Positions 1-8,461 of a stretch of DNA of 39,262 nt are shown here, one piece after another. This DNA is from an uncultured Oscillospiraceae bacterium (GTDB lineage: Bacteria > Bacillota > Clostridia > Oscillospirales > Acutalibacteraceae). The position numbers and the translations under genes were made by a program. Under the pieces are notes generated by a model. That model was not told the DNA's origin. It worked only from the letters and a program-made list of their open reading frames with translations, and did no database searches. Numbering within the stretch: position 1 is the stretch's first letter; each line of letters begins with the position of its first letter. The stretch lies in the NCBI GenBank assembly GCA_958354085.1, contig CATWUX010000002.1, positions 1-39,262 of the forward strand, in the 5' to 3' direction.

Positions 1-1337
1 GAGGACAAAATCGTGGTGTCCGAAATCGGTGAGCAGTGATCGCCGAACACACTGCCGGCAAGTGTGGCAGACAGCGCCACGACCAGCAGCTCCGGTGCCA
101 CCGTCGTACACACCGGCACAATGATCGGGATGAGAATGCCGAACGTCCCCCAAGCTGTGCCCATGGAAAAAGACAGCAGCGCCGCGATGATGAAGATCAG
201 CGCCGGGAGCAGGGCGGCTGGGATCGCGCTGTTTTGCACAAACGTGGATACATAATCACCGGTGCTGAGCAGATCGCGGCACACGCCGCTGATCGTCCAC
301 GCGAGAATCAAAATCGTGAACGCCGGGACCATGGACTTGATACCGGTGATGATGCCGTCCATAAAATCCTTGAATTTGACCACTCCGCGGGGGACAAACA
401 GCAAAAACGCCACAACCAGCCCGCCGAAGCCGCCCAGCACCAGCGCCTCCGACGCGGAACAGTTGCCGAACGCCGCCGCAATGGAATGGTATGCCGGATC
501 CTCTCCCCAGAGGCCGCCGTTATACAGCATAGCCAAGATGGAAAACACGATCAGCGAAATCACGGGGATAAGCATATCAAACACACGGCCCTTTTCCGAA
601 ACCGCATAAGCCTGTTTAATATCGGTATCCACAACCCCCAGATCGCCGTTTTCCGCGGCTCTCTCCGCCTTGCTCATCGGGCCGAAGTCCAGCTTGGTGA
701 GGCACAGCAGAAATACCATGAAGATGGAAAGCAGTGCGTACAGATTAAACGGGATCGTTGAAACGAATGCCGTCAGATCGTTATCAAATGCACCGGTCGC
801 ACTCAGATTGGAGCCGACCGCCGCTGCCCAGCTGGAAATCGGCGCGATAATGCAGATCGGCGCCGCCGTCGCATCAATGATATACGCCAGCTTTGCACGG
901 GAAATGCCGAATTTATCCGTCACCGGCTTCATGACCGTACCGACGGTCAGGCAGTTGAAATAGTCGTCGATAAAAATCAGCGAGCCGAGAATACCGGTCG
1001 CCGCCATGGCCGAGCGTTTGCCCTTCAGCTTATTGCCGGCCCATTTTCCATACGCGTAGGTACCGCCCGCCATGCCAATGACCACCACGAGCGCACCAAG
1101 CAAGCCTAAAAACAGCAGAATGTTCATATCCGCGCGGTTCACCATCAGCTTGAAGGTGGTTTCCAGCGTGCCGACGACCGGATTACCGCCGGTGTGCAGC
1201 GTGTAGATCAGCGTACCGGACAAAATACCGATCACCAGCGAGGACAGCACCTCTTTGGTTACCAACGCCAACACAATCGCGATCAACGGCGGCAGCAAAG
1301 AAAGCCAGCCGACCTGTATCGCCGTCAATTCGTCCAT
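1..1337 (-). CDS. NhaC-family Na+/H+ antiporter (3' end cut by window)
   Basis: Multi-pass inner-membrane secondary transporter of the NhaC superfamily, which exchanges Na+ (or an organic substrate) for protons. About 445 residues are visible, with many hydrophobic segments, the family-like stretch SLIFIDDYFNCLTVGTVMKP in the first third, and SFSMGTAWGTFGILIPI followed by SVFGDHCSPISDTTILSS near the cut end. These last two are hallmark NhaC segments, so only a short C-terminal part is missing. The ATG is at 1337-1335, preceded by GGAGGGTTTATTG, a good ribosome site. It is divergent from azlC across a 356-bp gap that holds a promoter for each. The substrate cannot be assigned: some NhaC relatives exchange lactate/malate or tyrosine/tyramine. 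Confidence 0.9.
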   Translation of the reverse strand, partial: MDELTAIQVGWLSLLPPLIAIVLALVTKEVLSSLVIGILSGTLIYTLHTGGNPVVGTLETTFKLMVNRADMNILLFLGLLGALVVVIGMAGGTYAYGKWAGNKLKGKRSAMAATGILGSLIFIDDYFNCLTVGTVMKPVTDKFGISRAKLAYIIDATAAPICIIAPISSWAAAVGSNLSATGAFDNDLTAFVSTIPFNLYALLSIFMVFLLCLTKLDFGPMSKAERAAENGDLGVVDTDIKQAYAVSEKGRVFDMLIPVISLIVFSILAMLYNGGLWGEDPAYHSIAAAFGNCSASEALVLGGFGGLVVAFLLFVPRGVVKFKDFMDGIITGIKSMVPAFTILILAWTISGVCRDLLSTGDYVSTFVQNSAIPAALLPALIFIIAALLSFSMGTAWGTFGILIPIIVPVCTTVAPELLVVALSATLAGSVFGDHCSPISDTTILS

Positions 1338-1452
1338 CAATAAACCCTCCCTATACCCTTATCAAAGTCGTGAATCCGTTCTGTGCTCCGCTCGTTTTCC
1401 GACTGAAAAACGACACCGGCCGACAGAATCTTTCCGAATCTCACATAGTTGT

Positions 1453-1481
1453 ATTTTACACGTCCGGCCGGCTCCATGCAA
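1453..1481 (-). promoter_or_regulatory. SigA-type promoter for the NhaC gene
   Basis: On the minus strand TTGCAT, a 17-bp spacer and TAAAAT. Transcription would start about 110 nt before the ATG. Apart from this site and the azlC promoter I see nothing else in the 1338-1693 gap. Confidence 0.55.
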
Positions 1482-1628
1482 TCCTTTTTTTCTTCGTGTG
1501 GGAAATTTGTGTAAAACTGCGCAAAATGCTGCTGCAATATTTAGCAAAAGTTGCCCCGCATTTTACCGTACTTCCGAAGTTCCTGCTCTTGCGCCGCGGT
1601 TTTCAGACCGTCAGAGAAAAACTAGCCG

Positions 1629-1657
1629 TTGTGTCCGGATGTTGAATATGGTATACT
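1629..1657 (+). promoter_or_regulatory. Promoter for azlCD
   Basis: TTGTGT, 17 bp, TATACT. The -10 lies 37 bp before the GTG start of azlC. Confidence 0.5.
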
Positions 1658-1693
1658 TTGGATTATGTATAAACATTGGAAAGGGTGGCGCAC

Positions 1694-2389
1694 GTGGCGC
1701 AAGCACCGATTAAACGCGCTTTTGTCATCGCGTTTCGCGATTCGCTGCCGGTCTTGACCGGCTTTGGCTTTTTGGGCATGGCCTACGGTATTCTCATGAG
1801 TTCCAAAGGGTATGGCGCTGTCTGGTCGCTGCTGATGAGCGGCCTCGCTTTTTGCGGCAGTATGCAATTTGTGGCTGTCACGCTGCTGACTACGGTTTTT
1901 GATCCGGTACAGGCATTTCTGATGAGTCTGGCGGTCAACGCCCGACATCTGGTGTACGGCATTTCCATGCTGGCGCAGTATCGCGGCATCGGAAAAAGCA
2001 AGCCCTTGCTGGTGGCCCTGCTGTGCGATGAAACTTTTTCCATCGTCTGCGGCCGTCCTGTGCCGAAAGACGCGGACTGTACCTGGTACTATATTTTTGT
2101 CTCCCTGCTGGATTACATCTATTGGGTCACCGCGTCGTTTCTGGGCGGCTTGTTGGGCGGCGCGTTACAGCTGAATATCCGCGGATTGGATTTCGTGCTG
2201 ACAGCACTGTTTGTGGTTATGTTCGTTGAGCAATGGATGGAACGCGCCAACCGCCGTTCGGCGCTCATCGGCGTCGGCGCGGCTGCGGTCTGCCTGTGGC
2301 TGTTCGGCGCGGATCGTTTTTTGATCCCCGCCATGTTGGCGATGCTGGCGGCACTTTTGGTGCTGCGCCGGAAGGCGGTGACGCCATGA
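1694..2389 (+). CDS. azlC: AzlC family branched-chain amino acid permease
   Basis: Large subunit of the two-part AzlCD membrane exporter for branched-chain amino acids and their analogues. The 231-aa product has the AzlC features: an N-terminal AFVIAFRDSLPVLTGFGFLG segment, SGLAFCGSMQFVAV, and VNARHLVYGISML in the first half, then further membrane spans. I chose GTG at 1694 because GGAAAGG at 1678-1684 sits 9 nt upstream; in-frame TTG 1676 and GTG 1685 would overlap that site. The stop overlaps the azlD start in an ATGA arrangement, so the two are translationally coupled. The family assignment is firm; the exact substrate is inferred from the family. Confidence 0.9.
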   Translation: MAQAPIKRAFVIAFRDSLPVLTGFGFLGMAYGILMSSKGYGAVWSLLMSGLAFCGSMQFVAVTLLTTVFDPVQAFLMSLAVNARHLVYGISMLAQYRGIGKSKPLLVALLCDETFSIVCGRPVPKDADCTWYYIFVSLLDYIYWVTASFLGGLLGGALQLNIRGLDFVLTALFVVMFVEQWMERANRRSALIGVGAAAVCLWLFGADRFLIPAMLAMLAALLVLRRKAVTP

Positions 2390-2721
2390 CGCTGACTCCA
2401 CTTCAAACCTTCGGCATCATCGTCGCGGTCGCACTTGGCTCGCTGCTGACGCGTGCACTGCCGTTCTGGCTGTTTCCGGACAAAAAGCAGCCGCCCGCCG
2501 TCATCGTTTACCTCGGCAAGGTGCTGCCGCCCGCCGTCATCGGTATGCTGGTAGTCTACTGCCTGAAAAGCGTGACATGGACGGCTGCGCCGTTCGGGCT
2601 GCCGGAGCTGATCGGTATCGCCTGCGTTGCCGGACTGCACGTTTGGAAGCGCCAGCCGCTGCTGAGTATCGGCGCCGGCTCGCTTGTGTATATCGCGCTG
2701 GTGCAATGGGTTTTTATCTGA
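2386..2721 (+). CDS. azlD: AzlD family branched-chain amino acid transport partner
   Basis: Small 111-aa hydrophobic partner of AzlC with about four membrane spans. The N-terminal half contains SLLTRALPFWLFP and, further on, YLGKVLPPAVIGMLVVYCL, both typical of AzlD. The ATG at 2386 overlaps the azlC stop (ATGA). The gene is followed 20 bp later by a strong hairpin. AzlC and AzlD are normally both needed for export. Confidence 0.9.
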   Translation: MTLTPLQTFGIIVAVALGSLLTRALPFWLFPDKKQPPAVIVYLGKVLPPAVIGMLVVYCLKSVTWTAAPFGLPELIGIACVAGLHVWKRQPLLSIGAGSLVYIALVQWVFI

Positions 2722-2741
2722 TACGATTCTCCGCCATCGCA

Positions 2742-2776
2742 AAACGGCTCCCTGTTCCACGAACAGGGAGCCGTTT
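2742..2776. terminator. Bidirectional terminator between convergent genes
   Basis: Perfect 16-bp stem AAACGGCTCCCTGTTC with loop CAC and its complement. It ends azlCD on the plus strand and the tocopherol-cyclase-like gene on the minus strand; A/T tracts flank the stem on both sides. Confidence 0.85.
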
Positions 2777-2783
2777 GCTGTTG

Positions 2784-3644
2784 TCATACCCATTCAAAGC
2801 CGGCGGAATCGCTCACCTGCTCCAAAAGCAGCTGTTCGCCCCGATAGAAGCGGTATTCGACCGTACAGGCCGCATGCTCATGGATCGGGCGCGTCATCCC
2901 GCCTGCGGCCGGCGCATACAGCCGGTACGGCGCTGCCCGCAGGCGTTCGGCGGTCAGCCGCCATGCACCTTGCCGCAGCTCCAGAAACGTGTCGGAGGCA
3001 CAGGCGACACGCGCGCCGTGATAGGTCGCCAGCCGATGCTCCACGCCTTCGTTGAACACGACTGCCGTACAGCCCCGCAGCTTTGCCCCGCCCACCGGAA
3101 CGATCGCCGCAGCCGCCATAATACACGTGTTCGGCTTGGAAAAGGTGTTGCACTGCGTCCACAGGTAGTGCTTGGGGAAAGCGCTGCCCCAGTCCTTTTC
3201 AATATAACCGGTGCCGCCATCCATCGTGATCGTCTCGCCATCCAACACAAACCCGCCGTGCAGCTCATGCCCGAGGCTGATCACGCCATGGCGGCATTCC
3301 ATGCCCGGCACATGGCGAAACGGCCCCATAATATCGCCGGACAGCGGTGTGATCCAGCCATACGACAAATGCCCGTGCAGCGACAGCCCCGGCGCGTCTA
3401 TGTGCAGACAGCACCCTTGTGTGGTGAATACCGAACGGCCGATTTTGACCGCCAGCCGATCCGGCTGTGACCGAAACGCCGCATACGGATACGCGACATA
3501 ATGCGACCGGCTTTCGGTGATCACCTGAATAAACGCCGCCCGCCGTCCATAGCTGTCCTGATGCACGCCCGGAATGACGGCAAGCGTATGCTCACCGCAC
3601 TGATGCTTAAAATACCAGCCTTCAAAAAACGAGGATTGCCGCAT
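2784..3644 (-). CDS. Tocopherol cyclase-like family protein
   Basis: 286-aa soluble protein with the tocopherol-cyclase-like fold family (Tocopherol_cycl) signature: FEGWYFKHQ at residues 7-15 and GYIEKDWGSAFP at 146-157. In plants and cyanobacteria this family closes the chromanol ring; in anaerobic Firmicutes the role is unknown, and no tocopherol pathway gene is nearby. An upstream in-frame ATG exists at 3665, but I prefer ATG 3644, because AGGA sits 7 nt before it and relatives start a few residues before the GWYFK motif. It appears monocistronic. The family call is good; the chemistry is not known. Confidence 0.8.
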   Translation of the reverse strand: MRQSSFFEGWYFKHQCGEHTLAVIPGVHQDSYGRRAAFIQVITESRSHYVAYPYAAFRSQPDRLAVKIGRSVFTTQGCCLHIDAPGLSLHGHLSYGWITPLSGDIMGPFRHVPGMECRHGVISLGHELHGGFVLDGETITMDGGTGYIEKDWGSAFPKHYLWTQCNTFSKPNTCIMAAAAIVPVGGAKLRGCTAVVFNEGVEHRLATYHGARVACASDTFLELRQGAWRLTAERLRAAPYRLYAPAAGGMTRPIHEHAACTVEYRFYRGEQLLLEQVSDSAGFEWV

Positions 3645-3808
3645 ATATACATCCTGTCCTTCCATTCTTTATGAATCCGTTTCTTCTCCGACTAGTGTAA
3701 CCGTTCGTTCCGGTAATATGCGAGCCGCCACATAAAGTTCAAAAAGAACCGCGCTTTTGCTGTACAGAGCTATTTTTGAGAGATTTTGAAATTTTTTTGC
3801 GCTTTGTA

Positions 3809-3837
3809 TTGACAAACGCACAGGAGAGTAGTAAGAT
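3809..3837 (+). promoter_or_regulatory. Promoter of the trpB T-box transcript
   Basis: TTGACA, 17-bp spacer, TAAGAT: a near-consensus SigA promoter directly before the T-box leader. Between the minus-strand start at 3644 and this promoter I see nothing else. Confidence 0.75.
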
Positions 3838-3845
3838 ATGTTATG

Positions 3846-4137
3846 AATTTAATACTTCAAACCGTTGAAGCGGAGATAACGGCAAGGATGCCTTTACAGA
3901 GAGCCTGTGGTGCTGAGAGTCAGGTAAGAAACACGTTGTCAAATGGACCGCTGAGGGCGCAGTCAAATGGAATTTTCCAGAGTACTCTGCGACGCTGCAG
4001 GCGAGCGTATAAAAGCCGGGGATATGTTGGTATCCTGCGAAGCGCACGGGTCATGCCGTGAATCAAGGTGGCACCGCGGATAATAGTTGTATTATTCGTC
4101 CTTGACAGAAGGTATATTTCTGTCAAGGACGTTTTTG
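3846..4137 (+). promoter_or_regulatory. T-box leader, tryptophan-specific, with terminator
   Basis: A transcriptional T-box that senses uncharged tRNA. Stem I closes by AGCGG (3869-3873) pairing with CCGCT (3948-3952). The specifier UGG (Trp) at 3944-3946 lies just before that strand, followed by the usual purine. AGAGAG and GCTGAGAG motifs of the distal stem I lie at about 3898-3919. The T-box sequence AAGGTGGCACCGCGG is at 4065-4079, with a UGGC bulge for the tRNA 3' end. The terminator has the 14-bp stem CGTCCTTGACAGAA (4097-4110 / 4118-4131) and a T run. Uncharged tRNA-Trp should allow read-through into trpB. Confidence 0.92.
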
Positions 4138-4146
4138 TTTTTTCTG

Positions 4147-4186
4147 AAACTCCTTTGACAAGAGATAGGCCAAAGGAGTTTTTTCT
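4147..4186 (+). terminator. Second intrinsic terminator behind the T-box
   Basis: Stem AAACTCCTTTG (4147-4157) with CAAAGGAGTTT (4171-4181), then TTTTCTATTTT. It lies 15 bp after the T-box terminator and before the trpB reading frames. Its 5' arm (ACTCCTT) could also pair with the AAGGAGG ribosome site at 4193-4199. Confidence 0.6.
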
Positions 4187-4206
4187 ATTTTAAGGAGGTC
4201 AATACC

Positions 4207-4293
4207 ATGTTATTCACAAAGCGCTGGCGCCCGCTGGGACGCCGTATTCAAAATTTTCCTAAAAGCCCGATTGACAAACCAAAATCAACCTAA
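4207..4293 (+). CDS. 28-codon reading frame between T-box and trpB
   Basis: A short frame starting MLFTKRWRPLGRR, strongly basic, with one Trp codon (codon 7). It has a textbook ribosome site (TAAGGAGGTCAATACC before the ATG) and ends 21 nt before trpB, so it is probably translated. It is not a classical attenuator peptide, because both terminators lie upstream of it. It could couple ribosome flow into trpB or be a real microprotein. I do not recognise a family. The motif T(K/R)RWR recurs in the in-frame stretch upstream of trpX at 14546. Confidence 0.45.
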   Translation: MLFTKRWRPLGRRIQNFPKSPIDKPKST

Positions 4294-4314
4294 ATCGATA
4301 TGGAGGAAAAGACA

Positions 4315-5688
4315 ATGAAAACCGAAAAAATCCCTTACAAAATCTATCTGAACGAAAGCGAAATGCCGAAAGCCTGGTACAATCTGCGGGCGGATATGAA
4401 GCAGAAGCCCGCACCGCTTCTTAACCCCGGCACCCACCAGCCTATGAAAGCCGAAGAGCTTGCGGCCGTATTTTGTGAAGAACTGGTCGCGCAGGAGCTG
4501 GACGATACCACACCCTATTTCGAGATTCCCGAAGATATCCGCAACTTTTATAAAATGTACCGTCCGTCCCCCCTCGTCCGCGCCTATTGTCTGGAAGAAA
4601 AGCTCGGTACTCCCGCCAAAATCTATTACAAATTTGAGGGCAACAACACCTCAGGCTCCCACAAGCTCAACTCCGCTATTGCGCAGGCTTATTATGCCAA
4701 AAAGCAAGGGCTCAAAGGCGTCACCACCGAAACCGGAGCCGGTCAATGGGGCACTGCTCTTTCTATGGCTTGTTCCTATTTTTCCCTTGACTGCAAGGTA
4801 TTTATGGTAAAGTGCTCCTATGAGCAAAAGCCCTTCCGCCGTGAGGTGATGCGTACCTATGGTGCATCGGTAACGCCTTCTCCTTCCATGGAAACCGAAG
4901 TCGGCAAGAAGATCCTCGCCGAGCATCCGGGCACTACGGGAAGCCTTGGATGCGCCATTTCCGAAGCCGTAGAAAAAGCCGTTACGAATGACGGCTACCG
5001 CTATGTGCTGGGCAGCGTTCTCAATCAGGTGCTTTTGCACCAATCGGTCATCGGTCTTGAAACCAAGACCGCTCTCGACAAATACGGCATCAAACCCGAT
5101 ATCATCATCGGCTGTGCCGGCGGCGGTTCCAACCTCGGCGGCCTGATCGCCCCCTTTATGGGCGAAAAGCTCCGCGGCGAAGCCGATTATCGCATTATCG
5201 CCGTTGAGCCTGCGTCCTGCCCCAGCTTTACAAGGGGCGTGTATGCCTACGACTTCTGCGATACGGGAATGGTTTGCCCGCTCGCCAAGATGTATACTCT
5301 CGGCAGCGGCTTCATCCCCTCGGCAAACCACGCCGGCGGCCTTCGCTATCACGGTATGAGCTCCACTTTGTCCGAACTGTATCATCAGGGGCTGATGGAA
5401 GCCACCTCCGTCAAGCAGACCGAAGTGTTTGAGGCGGCCGAATACTTCGCCAGAGTGGAAGGTATTCTGCCCGCGCCCGAAAGCTCTCACGCCATCCGTG
5501 TGGCTATCGACGAAGCGCTCAAATGCAAAGAAACCGGCGAAGAGAAAACGATCGTGTTCGGCCTTACCGGTACCGGCTACTTTGATATGGTGGCTTATGA
5601 GAAGTTCCACGAAGGCGAAATGAGTGATTATATTCCTACCGACGAGGAACTCGCCGCTTATCGCAGCAAACTCCCAAAGGTAGAATAA
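4315..5688 (+). CDS. trpB: TrpB2-type tryptophan synthase beta chain
   Basis: PLP enzyme condensing indole with L-serine to tryptophan. At 457 aa it is longer than the classical roughly 400-aa TrpB, and its start (KIYLNESEMPKAWYNLRADM) is of the TrpB2 type. The PLP lysine is in NNTSGSHKLNSA (K117); ETGAGQWG (139-146) and the phosphate-binding GCAGGGSNLGG follow. ATG 4315 was chosen over 4300 because GGAGG at 4302-4306 is its ribosome site. No trpA or other trp gene is adjacent, so free indole, perhaps scavenged, is the likely substrate. The Trp T-box controls expression. Confidence 0.93.
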   Translation: MKTEKIPYKIYLNESEMPKAWYNLRADMKQKPAPLLNPGTHQPMKAEELAAVFCEELVAQELDDTTPYFEIPEDIRNFYKMYRPSPLVRAYCLEEKLGTPAKIYYKFEGNNTSGSHKLNSAIAQAYYAKKQGLKGVTTETGAGQWGTALSMACSYFSLDCKVFMVKCSYEQKPFRREVMRTYGASVTPSPSMETEVGKKILAEHPGTTGSLGCAISEAVEKAVTNDGYRYVLGSVLNQVLLHQSVIGLETKTALDKYGIKPDIIIGCAGGGSNLGGLIAPFMGEKLRGEADYRIIAVEPASCPSFTRGVYAYDFCDTGMVCPLAKMYTLGSGFIPSANHAGGLRYHGMSSTLSELYHQGLMEATSVKQTEVFEAAEYFARVEGILPAPESSHAIRVAIDEALKCKETGEEKTIVFGLTGTGYFDMVAYEKFHEGEMSDYIPTDEELAAYRSKLPKVE

Positions 5689-5706
5689 ATGCATGGTAGA
5701 TTTTGG

Positions 5707-5738
5707 AGAGAAGGCGTCGCTTTTGCGGCGCCTTCTCT
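5707..5738 (+). terminator. Hairpin after trpB
   Basis: AGAGAAGGCGTCGC (5707-5720), TTTT loop, GCGGCGCCTTCTCT (5725-5738), 19 bp after the trpB stop. The T tail is weak. Confidence 0.6.
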
Positions 5739-5780
5739 CTATTGTTCACAGAAAACCGGCGCTTTTTCTTCACACGTGCC

Positions 5781-5809
5781 TTGCGCATCCGGCGCCGACG
5801 TGGTATACT
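5781..5809 (+). promoter_or_regulatory. Promoter of the lrp-aminotransferase-ispE operon
   Basis: TTGCGC, 17-bp spacer, TATACT, 80 bp before the Lrp-type start codon. Confidence 0.65.
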
Positions 5810-5889
5810 TACAGGGTATATCGTTCAGCCGCAGAAGGCCGAGCTGCCCTCTGCCGCACACGCAATCATAGAAAGGAACGGGATAGACG

Positions 5890-6363
5890 ATGGATAAATT
5901 GCTGAAATTGTTGGATACCAACGCGCGTATGACCGACGCGCAGCTGGCGGTCATACTCAACTGCACGGAGGCGGAGGTCAAGGCACAGATCGCCGCGCTG
6001 GAAAACAGCGGCGTTATCCGCGGCTATAAGGCGCTCATCGACTGGGATCGCACCGATCGCGAATACGTCACGGCGATCATTGAGCTGCGTGTCACGCCCA
6101 AAAAGGACAGCGGGTTTGAGGGCATTGCCGAAACCATCCTGCGTTTTGAAGAGGTCGAAAGCATCTGCCTGATGTCCGGCGGCTACGATTTTTCGATCGT
6201 CGTCAGCGGCCGTTCCTTTAAAGAAGTGGCCATGTTCGTCGCCAAGCGGCTGTCCACTCTCGACTCTGTTGTGTCCACTGCCACCCACTTTGTGCTGCGC
6301 CGTTATAAAGACAGCGGCGTAGTTTTCCTCGGTGAGGAAAAGGACGAGAGAGGAGCCATGTAA
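5890..6363 (+). CDS. Lrp/AsnC family transcriptional regulator
   Basis: 157-aa regulator. A winged helix-turn-helix occupies about residues 1-50 (KLLDTNARMTDAQLAVIL, then ENSGVIRGYKALID), followed by an AsnC/Lrp ligand-binding (RAM) domain (residues 65-140) that contains CLMSGGYDFSIVV. Such proteins sense amino acids and often control the adjacent gene. An aminotransferase starts 5 bp after the stop, so the likely ligand is that enzyme's amino acid. The start ATG at 5890 is preceded by GAAAGGAACGGG. Confidence 0.92.
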   Translation: MDKLLKLLDTNARMTDAQLAVILNCTEAEVKAQIAALENSGVIRGYKALIDWDRTDREYVTAIIELRVTPKKDSGFEGIAETILRFEEVESICLMSGGYDFSIVVSGRSFKEVAMFVAKRLSTLDSVVSTATHFVLRRYKDSGVVFLGEEKDERGAM

Positions 6364-6368
6364 ACCCT

Positions 6369-7544
6369 ATGAATTATGAGTCCCTGCTCAACCGAACCCT
6401 GTCGGTGCTCAAGCCGTCCGGAATCCGTCGGTTTTTTGATATTGCCAATGAGATGGAGGACGTCATCTCTCTGTCCATCGGCGAACCCGATTTTTCCACG
6501 CCGTGGCACATCCGCCAAGAGGGAATCGCCTCGCTGGAACACGGAAAAACGTGGTATTCCCCCAACGCCGGCCTGCTCAAGCTGCGCGAATCCATCGCCG
6601 GGTATGTGCAGCGGCACAACGGCATTACCTACGACGCCAAAACAGAAATTCTCGTCACGGTCGGCGGCAGCGAGGCGATCGACCTATGCTTCCGCGCCGT
6701 ACTCAACCCGGGCGACGAGGTGCTGATCCCGGAGCCGTGCTTTGTCTGCTACGAGCCGCTGGCGCGTATGGCGGGCGGCGTTGCCGTGCCGCTGGTCACC
6801 CGTGCGGAGGATGCGTTTCGGCTGACGGCGGAGGCAGTGAAGGCCGCCATTACACCGCGTACCAAGCTGCTCGTGCTGCCGTTCCCGAACAACCCTACCG
6901 GCGCGGTCATGCGGCGGGAGCATCTGGAGGAGATCGCCGCCGTGCTGCGCGGCACCGATATTTTGGTGCTGTCCGATGAAATCTACGGCGAGCTGACGTA
7001 CGGGCAGCGCCGGCATGTCAGCTTCGCGTCGATCCCCGATATGCAGGAACGCACGCTGTTTGTCAGCGGTTTTTCCAAGGCGTTCGCCATGACGGGCTGG
7101 CGGCTCGGCTATGCCTGCGGCCCCGCTCCGCTGATGAAAGCCATTGTCAAGCTGCACCAATACGCCATCATGTGTGCGCCGACCACGGCACAGTATGCCG
7201 CCATCGAGGCGATGGAAAACGGCGACGAGGATGTAGACATGATGCGCGCCGAATACGATTCCCGCCGGCGGCTGATCGTGGACGGGCTCAACCGCATGGG
7301 GCTCACCTGCTTTGAGCCGGAGGGCGCGTTTTATGTCTTCCCGTCCGTAGCGGTCACCGGCCTGTCCTCGGAGGAATTCTGCCAGCGGCTGCTCCAAGAA
7401 AAGCACGTCGCGGTCGTGCCCGGCACGGCGTTCGGCAGCAGCGGCGAAGGCTTTGTGCGTATTTCGTATTGCTACTCGATCAAGCATATCACCGAAGCGC
7501 TCAAACGTATGCAGGAATTCGTGGATTCCTGCCGAAAGGTGTGA
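6369..7544 (+). CDS. Class I/II PLP-dependent aminotransferase
   Basis: 391-aa fold-type I aminotransferase (AspC/PatA-like). Cofactor and substrate residues are all visible: PNNPTG (Asn175), DEIY (Asp203, Tyr206), SGFSKAFAMTGWRLGY with the Schiff-base Lys237 and Arg245, and a C-terminal GFVRISYC with the carboxylate-binding Arg. It transfers an amino group between an amino acid and a 2-oxo acid. Aspartate, alanine or an aromatic amino acid are all possible. Its regulator is directly upstream; ispE follows 8 bp downstream, so all three are probably one transcript. The AGGAG at 6351-6355 serves as a rather distant ribosome site. Confidence 0.92.
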   Translation: MNYESLLNRTLSVLKPSGIRRFFDIANEMEDVISLSIGEPDFSTPWHIRQEGIASLEHGKTWYSPNAGLLKLRESIAGYVQRHNGITYDAKTEILVTVGGSEAIDLCFRAVLNPGDEVLIPEPCFVCYEPLARMAGGVAVPLVTRAEDAFRLTAEAVKAAITPRTKLLVLPFPNNPTGAVMRREHLEEIAAVLRGTDILVLSDEIYGELTYGQRRHVSFASIPDMQERTLFVSGFSKAFAMTGWRLGYACGPAPLMKAIVKLHQYAIMCAPTTAQYAAIEAMENGDEDVDMMRAEYDSRRRLIVDGLNRMGLTCFEPEGAFYVFPSVAVTGLSSEEFCQRLLQEKHVAVVPGTAFGSSGEGFVRISYCYSIKHITEALKRMQEFVDSCRKV

Positions 7545-7552
7545 AACCGACG

Positions 7553-8422
7553 ATGACCGTCACCGTCCTCGCTCCTGCGAAAATCAACCTGACACTGGAT
7601 GTTACCGGCCGCCGCGACGACGGCTATCATCTCATCCACACCGTCATGCAGAGCATCGATCTGTGCGACCGCATCACGGTCAAGGAAACCGGCACCGGCG
7701 ATATCACGCTGGATGTGTCGGATGAACGGATACCGAGCGACGAGCGCAACACCGCCTATCGGGCGGCGCAGGCGTTTTTCGCGGAAACCGCATTGCCGAA
7801 TCCGGGCATCGCCATTCGCGTGCAAAAACGAATCCCCATGGAAGCCGGTCTGGCCGGCGGCAGCGCGGACGCGGCCGGTGTGCTGGTCGCGCTGAACATC
7901 CTGACGGACGCCCGGCTGGAGACCGATGAGTTATGCCGGATCGGCGGCAAAATCGGCGCGGATGTACCGTTTTGTGTGCTCGGCGGCGCCGCTAATGCGA
8001 CGGGAACCGGCACGATCCTTTCGCCGCTGCCGTCCATGCCGGACTGCTGGCTGACGGTGGCAAAGCCGGACGTCGGCGTGTCCACCGCCGAAGCGTACCG
8101 CCGTATCGATGCGGCGGAGATCGAACGGCGGCCGCTGAATTCCGCCATGACCGATGCTTTGTGCGGCGGCGAATTGGCCGAAGTCGGCCGTTTGCTCTGC
8201 AACGTGTTTCAAGAGGCGGTCGATCTGCCCGAGGTAGCCGCGATCGCCCACGAAATGCGGGAGCAGCAAACGCTCGGCTGCGCCATGACCGGCAGCGGCT
8301 CGGCGGTATTCGGCATTTTTGAAGAAAAATCCGCCGCCAAACGCTGCGCCGACCTGCTGAAAAGGGACGGATATACCGTTTTCGTGTGCCGGCCCTGCAC
8401 GACCGGCCCCGTCGAAGAATGA
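7553..8422 (+). CDS. ispE: 4-diphosphocytidyl-2-C-methyl-D-erythritol kinase
   Basis: GHMP kinase of the methylerythritol phosphate isoprenoid pathway; phosphorylates CDP-methylerythritol at the 2-hydroxyl. The 289-aa length is normal. Motifs: N-terminal VLAPAKINLTLDVTGRRDDG followed by YHL, the ATP loop IPMEAGLAGGSADAAG, and the C-terminal MTGSGSAVFG. ATG 7553 follows GAAAGGTG at 7534-7541. It starts 8 bp after the aminotransferase stop. In many Clostridia ispE also lies upstream of spoIIR, as here. Confidence 0.96.
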   Translation: MTVTVLAPAKINLTLDVTGRRDDGYHLIHTVMQSIDLCDRITVKETGTGDITLDVSDERIPSDERNTAYRAAQAFFAETALPNPGIAIRVQKRIPMEAGLAGGSADAAGVLVALNILTDARLETDELCRIGGKIGADVPFCVLGGAANATGTGTILSPLPSMPDCWLTVAKPDVGVSTAEAYRRIDAAEIERRPLNSAMTDALCGGELAEVGRLLCNVFQEAVDLPEVAAIAHEMREQQTLGCAMTGSGSAVFGIFEEKSAAKRCADLLKRDGYTVFVCRPCTTGPVEE

Positions 8423-8461
8423 CGATCGGAAAATTTTTCTTATTCTGCTGTATAACCAAAC

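Noticed and set aside
1694..2389. T-box or other leader in front of azlCD
   Set aside because: The promoter is only about 30 bp from the start codon, leaving no room for a leader.
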